This document shows, in pieces, positions 41,286 through 47,790 of a stretch of 47,790 nt of DNA. The stretch's first letter is position 1. Each line of letters opens with the position of its first letter. The DNA comes from Solirubrobacterales bacterium. GTDB lineage: Bacteria; Actinomycetota; Thermoleophilia; Solirubrobacterales; 70-9. Below the pieces are notes generated by a model. The model was not told the DNA's origin and ran no database searches. It was given only the letters and a program-made list of their open reading frames with translations. The position numbers and the translations under genes were made by a program. The DNA lies in assembly GCA_021155855.1 (NCBI GenBank), contig JAJNAZ010000021.1, forward strand, positions 1 through 47,790, read 5' to 3'.

Positions 41286-42907
41286 CTATCCGATCTCGAG
41301 GACGGGGTCCCGCTCGCGCTCGAGCACCCGCATCGCGGCGATCCTCCCGTTGAGCCCAATCACCGAGCCTCCCGGATGGGTGGCGGCGCCGCAGAGGTAG
41401 AGGCCCTCGACCGGCGTCGCGGCCTCGAGCCGCCGATCCCACATCTGCCTGGGCAGCGCCTCGCCCTGAAAGATGTGTCCGCCGGTGAGCCCGATCCGCC
41501 GCTCGATGTCGGGGGGCCCGAGCACCTGCGCCTCCTCGATGCAATCGCGGATGTCGGGCGCATGGACCGCGACCGCATCGATCACGGCGTCGGCGAGCTC
41601 CTCGCGGCGCGAATCCCAGTCGCCCGCGGCGAGCGCATAGGGCGCGTACTGAGCGAAAACGCTCATCACCTCGCGCCCGGGAGGGACGACCGAGTCGTCA
41701 TAGGCGCTTTGGAAGTAGAGCTCGGCGAAGCCGAGCGCGGGCTCGCCGCGCCGGCAGGCGGCGACCGCCTCCTGCGCGGCGTCGAGGCCCGGGGTCACGG
41801 TCACCATCGCCCGGTGCGCTTCTACCCCGGTGCCGACGGCCGCCGGGAAGCTCGGCATCCGCCCGAGCGCCAGGTTGAGCTTCATCACCGGCGACTCGGT
41901 GTCCCAGCGCTCGAGCCGCTCGCGGTAGTCGCCTGGCACGGCGTCCGAGTCGCCCAGCATCGCCAGCAGCCGCTTGGGGTCCGCGTTGCAGACGACCACC
42001 CGCGCCCGCACCCCCTCGCCCGACTCGAGCTCGACGCCCTCGCCGGGCCGGATCCGCGCCACGGGCACCCCGGCGGCGATCTCGGCGCCGGCCTCGAGCG
42101 CCGCCTGCGCGATCGCGAACGAGACCCTCCCCATGCCGCCCTCGACGAAGCCCCAGACGGACCCCAGGCCGAGCAGGTCGCCCTGGTGGTGCATGAGCTT
42201 GATCGATGCCGTGCCCGCGTCCCTGGGTCCGGCGAAGGTGCCGATCAGGCCCTGGCCGAAGAGGGCGTGCTTGATCCGCTCGTCGCCGATGTAGCGGTCG
42301 AGCGTCTCGGCGATCGACTCCTCGAACACGATCGAGATCAGCTCCTCGTCGCCGAGCATCCGCTCGACCTCGTCGCGATCCGGCGAGGGCGATCGCCAGG
42401 TGTCGCCGGCGGGGCCGTAGCGCAGCGCGCGGCGGCAGCGCTCGAACGCTTCCTCGTAGGCGAACAGGCCCTCGATCTCGCGGTCGGCGAAGCCCTGCTC
42501 GCGCAGATAGGCGGTGGTGCGACCGCGCTCGAGGAACTGAGCGAACGACCCGCCGCCCGGGAGGGGGCACCAGAGGTTCGGGTCGGCGGGCGTCACCCGG
42601 TAGCCGTGGCGCCCGAGCTCGAGCTCGTCGACGACCAGCTTGTCGAGCAGGCCGACGACGTACGCGCACGGGCTGATCAAATAACGCCGGTCGGCGAACG
42701 GCCGCTCGAGCGTGCACGCGCCGCCGAGCTGCTCGCGGCGCTCGAGCACCAGCACCGACCGCCCGCCAAGCGCAGGTAGGCGGCGGCGGCGAGGCCGTTG
42801 TGGCCGGCGCCGACCACGACCGCGTCCCAATCGCGAGCGGCGAGCTCCGAGAGCGGCTGCGGCAATCCCACCCTGCCCAGCGCCGCGTTGACGTCGACTC
42901 CGCTCAT
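41286..42907 (-). pseudogene. PYROXD2/phytoene-desaturase-like FAD oxidoreductase with a frameshift
   Basis: The N-terminus reads in one frame from the ATG at 42907: RDWDAVVVGAGHNGLAAAAY (FAD-binding GxGxxG), then LRLAGGR. The rest reads in another frame: SVLVLERREQLGGACTLERP through to the stop at 41286, with GGHIFQGEAL and YLCGAATHPGGSVIGLNG near the end. The switch falls at about 42758-42768, and adding one base restores a normal protein of about 540 residues. This is a single lesion in a GC-rich run, so either a real frameshift or a sequence error is possible; the remaining codons show no other decay. Confidence 0.8.
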
Positions 42908-42993
42908 CGCGGAGCGCCACACTACTCCCCGGGATCGGTGGCTTGCGCATAGGATTGGCCCGTCCAGTCACCGAGCCCAAGGATGAGGCCACA

Positions 42994-43860
42994 GTGTCCA
43001 GATCTCGCATCGCGCTCATGCTCTTCGCCCTTCTCGCCGTGGCGCTGCTCGCCGGCTGCGGAGACGACGACGAATCCGAGGACTCGGGGTCCGAGACCAC
43101 GGTGTCGCTGGAGGACTGCACTCCGGATCAGCTCGAGACGCAGACCGCCGGGAAGCTGACGGTCGCCACCGACAGTCCAGCCTTCCCGCCCTACTTCGTC
43201 GACGACGACCCGACCAACGGCAAAGGCTTCGAGAGCGCGGTCGCCTACGCGATCGCCGAGCAGCTCGGCTATGCCGAGGCCGACGTCGAGTGGGTGGTCG
43301 AGCCGTTCAACTCGTCCTATGCGCCCGGACCGAAGGACTTCGACTTCGACGTCAACCAGATCTCGATCACGCCGAAGCGCGCCGAGCAGGTGGACTTCTC
43401 CTCCCCCTACTACGTCGCCGAGCAGGCGATCGTCGCGCTGAAGGCCTCCGAGTTCGCCGACGCGACCTCGCTCGACGACTTCGCCGACGCGACCATCGGA
43501 GTCCAGATCGGGACCACGAGCCAGGAGGCGGTCGACGCCTCGATCGCTCCCAGCACCCCGCCGAAGGTGTTCGACACATCCAACGACGTGGTCACCGCGC
43601 TCAAGAACGAGCAGGTCGACGCCGTGGTCGTCGACGTGCCGACCGCGTACTTCTTGACCGCGGTCCAGGTCCCCGAGGGCACCACCGTGGGCCAGTTCCC
43701 CGCCCCGGGCGGCGATGAATGGGGTGCGCTGCTGGAGAAGGGCTCGCCGCTCACCGACTGTGTCTCGGCTGCGATCGACGAGCTCAACGACTCCGGTGAG
43801 CTGCCCGCGCTCGAGAAGCGTTGGATGAGCGACGTCACCAACGCGCCGGTGCTCGAGTAG
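42994..43860 (+). CDS. Polar amino-acid ABC transporter substrate-binding lipoprotein
   Basis: About 288 residues from a GTG at 42994 (AAGGA/GAGG upstream), giving a signal peptide IALMLFALLAVALLAGC with a clear lipobox. The mature domain is SBP_bac_3-like: KLTVATDSPAFPPYFVDDD, KGFESAVAYAIAEQLG, FDVNQISITPKRAEQVDFS, ATIGVQIGTTSQEAVDA and LKNEQVDAVVVD. It binds a polar amino acid or related compound outside the cell and feeds the permease encoded immediately downstream. The frame is open to 42943, but that start would bury the signal peptide. Confidence 0.92.
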   Translation: MSRSRIALMLFALLAVALLAGCGDDDESEDSGSETTVSLEDCTPDQLETQTAGKLTVATDSPAFPPYFVDDDPTNGKGFESAVAYAIAEQLGYAEADVEWVVEPFNSSYAPGPKDFDFDVNQISITPKRAEQVDFSSPYYVAEQAIVALKASEFADATSLDDFADATIGVQIGTTSQEAVDASIAPSTPPKVFDTSNDVVTALKNEQVDAVVVDVPTAYFLTAVQVPEGTTVGQFPAPGGDEWGALLEKGSPLTDCVSAAIDELNDSGELPALEKRWMSDVTNAPVLE

Positions 43861-44738
43861 CGCCCGCTGAGACGACAGCCGCGGACACGGCGACCGATCG
43901 CCGTGCCGAACGCGCCGCCGCGCGTCGCGCTCGGACGCTTCGCGGTCAGGCTGTGGCCGCGATCTCGACGATCGTGGTGCTCGGCGGCCTCGGGCTGCTG
44001 ATCCTCACGAGCCCGGGCTGGCCCGTGTTTCGCGACTCGTTCTTCAACGCCGAGGTCTTTGCCGACTCCTTCCCCGACGTAGCCGAGGCGTTCTGGCTCG
44101 ACATCCGGATCTTCCTCGTGGTCGAGATCGTGGTCCTCGTCATCGGCCTCGCCGTGGCTCTGGTCCGCACGGTGAAGCTGCCGGCGCTGTTCCCAGTGCG
44201 GGTCCTCGCGGTGGTCTACACCGACGTCTTTCGGGGCATCCCGACGATCCTGCTCGTCTATCTGATCGGCTTCGGCGTCCCGGCGATCGCGCTCGGGACC
44301 GCCGACGACGGATCCCAACCGCTCGATTGGCTGCCGACCGACCCGATCGTGCTCGGCGGCTTCGCTCTGGCGCTGTCCTACGGCGCCTACGTCGCCGAGG
44401 TCTATCGCGCCGGTCTCAACTCGATTCACCGCGGCCAACGCGACGCGGCGCTCGCGATCGGCCTCACCGAGCGCGGCGCGCTGCGCCACGTGATCGTGCC
44501 CCAGGCCGTGCGCCGGGTCGGGCCGCCGCTGCTCAACGACTTCATCGCCCTGCAGAAGGACGTCGCCCTGATCTCGATCCTGGGCGTCGCCGGCGAGGCG
44601 TTTCGGACCGCGCAGATCCAGACGGCCGCCGACTTCAACTACACCCCGTTGGTCGCCGCCGCCCTGCTCTATCTCTGCATCACGATCCCGATGGCGCGTC
44701 TGCTCGACCGCTGGGAGCGCGGGAGGGCGAGGGGATGA
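43821..44738 (+). CDS. Polar amino-acid ABC transporter permease (HisM/GlnP-type)
   Basis: A permease of about 262-305 residues. Membrane segments start at about AAISTIVVLGGLGLLIL, and the coupling loop is typical: EVYRAGLNSIHRGQRDAALA, LTERGALRHVIVPQAVRR, LLNDFIALQKDVALISILG. Start is uncertain: no ATG is available; the first in-frame candidate is a TTG at 43821 (40-base overlap with the SBP gene), the next a GTG at 43953, which would remove the Arg-rich cytoplasmic N-terminus. It ends with an ATGA overlap with the ATPase gene. Only one permease is encoded, so the channel would be a homodimer. Confidence 0.88.
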   Translation: MDERRHQRAGARVAPAETTAADTATDRRAERAAARRARTLRGQAVAAISTIVVLGGLGLLILTSPGWPVFRDSFFNAEVFADSFPDVAEAFWLDIRIFLVVEIVVLVIGLAVALVRTVKLPALFPVRVLAVVYTDVFRGIPTILLVYLIGFGVPAIALGTADDGSQPLDWLPTDPIVLGGFALALSYGAYVAEVYRAGLNSIHRGQRDAALAIGLTERGALRHVIVPQAVRRVGPPLLNDFIALQKDVALISILGVAGEAFRTAQIQTAADFNYTPLVAAALLYLCITIPMARLLDRWERGRARG

Positions 44739-45499
44739 GCGGGCCGTCGCCCGGCGCGCCGGTGCTCGAGTTTCGCGGCGTCACCAAAGCCTTCGGTGAG
44801 CTCGAGGTCCTGCGCGGCATCAACCTGGCGCTGCGCGAGCACCAGGCGATCGCGGTGATCGGCGCCTCCGGCTCGGGCAAGTCGACCCTGCTGCGCTGCG
44901 TCGACCTGCTCGAGGAGATCGACGACGGCGACATCTTCCTCGACGGCGAGGTGATCACCGACCCGGCGGTGGATGCCGTCGCGGTGCGGCGGCGGCTCGG
45001 GCTCATCTTCCAGGCCTACAACCTCTTTCCCCACCTGACCGCGCTTCAGAACGTCGTCCTCGGGATGGTCCGCGGTCACGGCGTCGACCGGCGCGAGGCC
45101 GAGCAGGCGGCGCGCGTGCTGCTCGGGCGCTTCGGGCTCGCCGGCCGCGAGCACGAGCACCCTGACAACCTCTCCGGCGGCCAGCAGCAGCGAGTGGCGA
45201 TCGCCCGCGCGTTCGCCGCCCGGCCGCGCGCGATGCTGCTCGACGAGGTCACCAGCGCCCTCGACCCGGAGCTGGTCGGCGAGGTCCTGGCGGCGGTCCG
45301 CGACCTCAAGGCCGAGGGCGTGACGATGCTCCTCGCCACCCACGAGATGAGCTTCGCCCGCGAGGTCGCCGACACGGTCTGTTTTTTGCACGAGGGCAGG
45401 TTGCTCGAGGTCGGGGCGCCCGAGCAGGTGCTCGAGTCGCCGCGCGAGCCGGAGACCCAGCGCTTCCTGCGGCGCCTGCTCGAGGCCGGACGGGCATGA
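44735..45499 (+). CDS. Polar amino-acid ABC transporter ATP-binding protein (GlnQ/HisP-type)
   Basis: A 254-residue ATPase. Walker A is GASGSGKST, the Q-loop LIFQAYNLFPHLTALQNV is that of the GlnQ branch, the signature [15 protein letters not shown], Walker B AMLLDEVTSALDP (Val in place of the usual Pro, as in this subfamily) and the switch His in ATHEMSFA. The ATG at 44735 overlaps the permease stop by four bases. With the SBP and permease it forms a complete importer operon. Confidence 0.93.
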   Translation: MSGPSPGAPVLEFRGVTKAFGELEVLRGINLALREHQAIAVIGASGSGKSTLLRCVDLLEEIDDGDIFLDGEVITDPAVDAVAVRRRLGLIFQAYNLFPHLTALQNVVLGMVRGHGVDRREAEQAARVLLGRFGLAGREHEHPDNLSGGQQQRVAIARAFAARPRAMLLDEVTSALDPELVGEVLAAVRDLKAEGVTMLLATHEMSFAREVADTVCFLHEGRLLEVGAPEQVLESPREPETQRFLRRLLEAGRA

Positions 45500-45535
45500 T
45501 TCGTGCGTGGCTCGTCACGGCCGTGAGGCAACGCA

Positions 45536-45931
45536 GTGTCCAACCAGAACATCGAGATCGTCCGCCGGCTCTACGAAGCGATGAATGCACGTGACTCGGA
45601 GGCCGTCGCTGAGCTCGCGCACCGAGACGCGGAGTGGATTCCCGACAGCAGGGTCGGCGAGAAACCGATCCGAGGTCGCGAGAAGGTGATCCGCTTCTTC
45701 AGCGACAGGGCTGAGATGTTCGACGAGCTTCGCATGGAGACGGAGCGCTTCTGGGGCAGCGACGACAGGGTGCTCGCCTTCGTCCGGGTAACGGGACGCG
45801 GCCACGCCAGCGGCGCGGAGTTCGAGATCCGAATCGCCCACCTGTGGACCGTCCGTGACGGCGTGGTCGTGCGAGGCGAGGGATATGGCGACCGCGGCGA
45901 GGCCCTCGAAGCCGCCGGACTGAGCGCCTAG
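45536..45931 (+). CDS. NTF2-like/SnoaL-like protein
   Basis: A 131-residue protein with a GTG start: NIEIVRRLYEAMNARDSEAV, then DAEWIPDS, GREKVIRFFSDRAEMF and HLWTVRDGVVVRGEGYGDRGEAL. This is the cone-shaped SnoaL/NTF2 fold used by small cyclases, isomerases and many uncharacterised proteins. Function unknown. Its TAG stop overlaps the stop of the convergent M20 peptidase gene within a shared CTAG. Confidence 0.85.
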   Translation: MSNQNIEIVRRLYEAMNARDSEAVAELAHRDAEWIPDSRVGEKPIRGREKVIRFFSDRAEMFDELRMETERFWGSDDRVLAFVRVTGRGHASGAEFEIRIAHLWTVRDGVVVRGEGYGDRGEALEAAGLSA

Positions 45932-47091
45932 GCAGGCGAGGCACCGAGGCTGAGCGCCGCGGCGGTGATCGCGAGCGCGACCTCGGCGCGAGAGCGCAGC
46001 GACTCGGCGAGCACGAACTCATCCGGGTGGTGGGCGTTGCCGCCACGCGGGCCGAGCCCGTCCACGGTCACCGGCACGTGGGCGGCGAGGTGGCTCGCGT
46101 CGCTGGCGCCGCCGCGCTCCGTGGCGATCAACTTCCGGCCGAGCAGCGCTCCGGCGGGCTCGAGCAGGCGGGCGCTTACCAGGTGGCCAGTGTCCATGCC
46201 GGGCCACCGGCGGATGATCTCGGCCTCGAGCTCGACCCCGGCGAGGGACTCGGGGACCGCGGCAAGCACCGGGCCGAACGCGTCGAGCCGATCGGCGCGC
46301 AGGTCGCAGATCAGCTCGCCGTGGGCTGGGACGACGTTGAAGGCGTCGCCGGCGCGAAGCACGGTGGGTACGGCGGTGAGCCGGTCGGGGCCGCCCGGAT
46401 CGCCGAGGCCGGCCACCCGCCGCGACGCTTCGCCGAGCGCCAGCAGCGCGTTGCGACCGGACTCCGGCGCGGAGCCGGAATGAGCGGCGACGCCGTGGGC
46501 GCGCACCCGCAGGGTGCCGGCGGCCTTGCGCCGGCAGACCAGGCCATCCTCCCCCCCGGGCCCGCGCTCCCCGGCCTCGAAGCAAAGGCAGGCGTCGTAG
46601 TCGGCGAATCGGGCCCCGTGGGCGAACTCGCCGGTGCGCCACTCCTCGTCGTTGACCGCCAGCAGGCTGAGGCGATCGTATGACGCGGATGACTCCGCGA
46701 GGGCGCGGACGACTCCGAGCGCGAGCGCGATCCCACCCTTCATGTCGACCGCGCCCGAGCCGACCAGGCGCTCACCGCGGCGCTCGAGCGGCCGGTGATC
46801 GCCGTGGGCGTGGACCGTGTCCAGATGGCCCAGCAACAGCACCCTGGCGGCGCCGGTGCCGGTGAGCGTCGCGAGCAGGTCCGGGGCGTGGCCGGCGGTC
46901 GAGCAGGGGAGGCGCTCGATCACCGCCGCGCCCGGAAGCAGGGCCGAGACCACGGCACACATCTCCTCCGCCCCGTGGACGTCACCCGAGGGAGAGGAAA
47001 CGGCAACCAGCGCCTCGAGCTCGCGCTCGGCGTGCTCTGCGATCGCCTCCGTGGCCCTCCCCAGCCACGCCGCCGAGAACTGGGGACGCAT
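45928..47091 (-). CDS. M20 family metallopeptidase (carboxypeptidase G2-like)
   Basis: A 387-residue di-zinc peptidase. Metal ligands and catalytic residues are in place: LLLGHLDTVHAHGD (His, Asp), SGAVDMKGGIALA (bridging Asp), VNDEEWRTGEF (catalytic Glu pair), CFEAGERG and a terminal HHPDEF with the last His. The inserted dimerisation domain (about 190-310) has AHSGSAPESGRNALL. It removes C-terminal residues or hydrolyses amides; substrate unknown. The ATG at 47091 overlaps the preceding gene's TGA by one base, so the two are co-translated. Confidence 0.9.
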   Translation of the reverse strand: MRPQFSAAWLGRATEAIAEHAERELEALVAVSSPSGDVHGAEEMCAVVSALLPGAAVIERLPCSTAGHAPDLLATLTGTGAARVLLLGHLDTVHAHGDHRPLERRGERLVGSGAVDMKGGIALALGVVRALAESSASYDRLSLLAVNDEEWRTGEFAHGARFADYDACLCFEAGERGPGGEDGLVCRRKAAGTLRVRAHGVAAHSGSAPESGRNALLALGEASRRVAGLGDPGGPDRLTAVPTVLRAGDAFNVVPAHGELICDLRADRLDAFGPVLAAVPESLAGVELEAEIIRRWPGMDTGHLVSARLLEPAGALLGRKLIATERGGASDASHLAAHVPVTVDGLGPRGGNAHHPDEFVLAESLRSRAEVALAITAAALSLGASPA

Positions 47092-47438
47092 CAGCGAAGC
47101 TCTGGGATGTGGCGCTCGACGTGCTCGGCGAGCGTCCGTCGCACCCAGCCGCGCATCGCTTCGTCGGCCATCCGGTAGCGCCCCAGCAGCAGCTTCTGAT
47201 CGGTCAGCGGCAGGCCGGCGATCTCCCAGCGCACCGCGAGACGCTCGAACAAGAGCTCGGAACGCCGCTGCCAGGCGTCCTCGGGCGAGGTTGCGGCGCT
47301 GCCGACGGGCTCGCGGAGCTTCGCGATCGTGCCGGTGCTGAGCTCGGCGCGCAGGGTGAGCACGTTGCCCTCGGCATCCGCATAGTCGTGCGTGGGGACC
47401 ACCTCGCGCCGGCGACGTCGTTGCTTTCGCTTCGCCAC
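47091..47438 (-). CDS. Hypothetical protein, coupled to the M20 peptidase
   Basis: A 115-residue protein starting MAKRKQRRRRREVVPTHDY, with a very basic N-terminus, a short beta region (NVLTLRAELSTGTIAKL) and a C-terminal helical part (DQKLLLGRYRMADEAMRGWV, then HVERHIPEL). I recognise no family. The basic start and length recall small nucleic-acid-associated proteins, but there is no motif to support it. The stop overlaps the M20 ATG by one base. Confidence 0.72.
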   Translation of the reverse strand: MAKRKQRRRRREVVPTHDYADAEGNVLTLRAELSTGTIAKLREPVGSAATSPEDAWQRRSELLFERLAVRWEIAGLPLTDQKLLLGRYRMADEAMRGWVRRTLAEHVERHIPELR

Positions 47439-47535
47439 CCGAAGATCCTCTCAAAGCCCCCGCCGGCAGGACGCACGGCGAGGCGGCGAATCTCCTCCCG
47501 GACGGCAAGCGGCCTACGACAAGGGGACCGCATAC

Positions 47536-47646
47536 ATGGAAGGCACAGATGCTTCGGCCCGTGAGGCGGTACGCGGATTCTCGCGGCTGTGGTGGCTCTG
47601 GATCGTGTTCGGAGTGTTCTGGATCGCCGTCGACGAGCTGGTGTAA
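47536..47646 (+). CDS. Tiny single-pass membrane protein upstream of ssrA
   Basis: A 36-residue ORF, too short for normal prediction, from an ATG at 47536 with AAGGGGA eight bases upstream. It reads MEGTDASAREAVRGFSRLWW and then a Trp/Val/Ile/Phe-rich helix ending VDELV. The good ribosome site and the clear single transmembrane segment support expression. The hydrophobic part resembles the first helix of HdeD-like proteins, so it may instead be a truncated remnant. No function can be given. Confidence 0.45.
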   Translation: MEGTDASAREAVRGFSRLWWLWIVFGVFWIAVDELV

Positions 47647-47711
47647 GCCCCGCCTTCGCCCAGCCCGCGATGATCGCGCTGCCGGCCCCGTAGCGAGCGG
47701 CCACTCGGCGC

Positions 47712-47717
47712 TACCAT
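47712..47717 (+). promoter_or_regulatory. Candidate -10 element of ssrA
   Basis: TACCAT fits the actinobacterial TANNNT -10 pattern and lies 15 bases before the inferred mature 5' end of the tmRNA, leaving room for a short leader removed by RNase P. A clear -35 element was not identified. Confidence 0.35.
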
Positions 47718-47731
47718 TGAAGGCACATACC

Positions 47732-47790
47732 GGGGGCGAACCAGATTCGACGTGGAAGTTTCGTCCCGGTGTTGCGAGTCGAGGATTCCG
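47732..47790 (+). ncRNA. ssrA: tmRNA (transfer-messenger RNA), 5' part
   Basis: The last 59 bases match the start of tmRNA. GGGGGCGA is the 5' strand of the tRNA-like acceptor stem, followed by the hallmark ATTCGACG (47745-47752) and GTGG. tmRNA acts with SmpB to rescue stalled ribosomes and tag the incomplete proteins for degradation. The tag-coding part, pseudoknots and the 3' acceptor half lie outside the window, so the tag peptide cannot be read. The reading is secure from the 5' pattern but the gene is truncated by the window edge. Confidence 0.85.

Noticed and set aside
45306-45590. Minus-strand ORFs across the ABC ATPase and NTF2-like genes
   Set aside because: Shadow frames of recognised genes with no family features.
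1-47790. CRISPR arrays, insertion sequences, prophage or defence genes
   Set aside because: No spaced repeat arrays, transposase or integrase motifs, or restriction/toxin domains were found on either strand.

Overview
This is a high-GC, gene-dense chromosomal window with many GTG starts. It carries a resuscitation-promoting-factor-like protein, two LtrA-type membrane proteins and, upstream of phosphate genes, PHO-box-like sites built from 11-bp TTCAC repeats. Together these point to an actinobacterium, and gene content is compatible with the Thermoleophilia/Solirubrobacterales. That placement is inference, since no rRNA lies in the window. I see no transposase, integrase, CRISPR array, rRNA or complete tRNA.

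Left part (1-9.7 kb): an accessory-like stretch of small metabolic genes: an alpha/beta hydrolase, LtrA, a lipoprotein, ABM-like, DUF1801 and VOC proteins, an SDR and a Usp-like protein. It also holds three decaying genes. These are an RraA-like gene with one nonsense codon and two frameshifts (2599-3259), a hydrolase-adenylate cyclase gene missing its 5' part (7442-8379), and a DadA-type oxidoreductase with an out-of-frame internal deletion (8380-9668).

Central part (9.7-25.9 kb): a phosphate and polyphosphate island, all on the minus strand. In transcription order it contains uppP, a PhoB-like regulator, pstS-pstC-pstA-pstB-phoU, a second regulator with its sensor kinase, ppx, two CHAD genes that look like the two halves of one CHAD domain, an M1 peptidase, an MFS transporter and ppk1. 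PHO-box-like 11-bp repeats sit upstream of pstS, ppx and, more weakly, the first regulator. Phosphate starvation probably links high-affinity uptake (Pst), its restraint (PhoU), and polyphosphate synthesis, breakdown and binding (Ppk, Ppx, CHAD).

Right part (26-47.8 kb): two crotonases, an HD phosphohydrolase, an Rpf-like transglycosylase divergent from a lipoate-ligase-like gene with a perfect CRP-type palindrome between them, a second LtrA, a metallophosphoesterase, a LolCDE/MacB-type ABC exporter, a class-D flavin monooxygenase-like protein, a cupin, APC and MFS transporters, a frameshifted PYROXD2-like oxidoreductase, a complete polar amino-acid ABC importer (SBP-permease-ATPase), an NTF2-like protein and an M20 peptidase. 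The window ends inside the 5' end of the tmRNA gene (ssrA, from about 47732).
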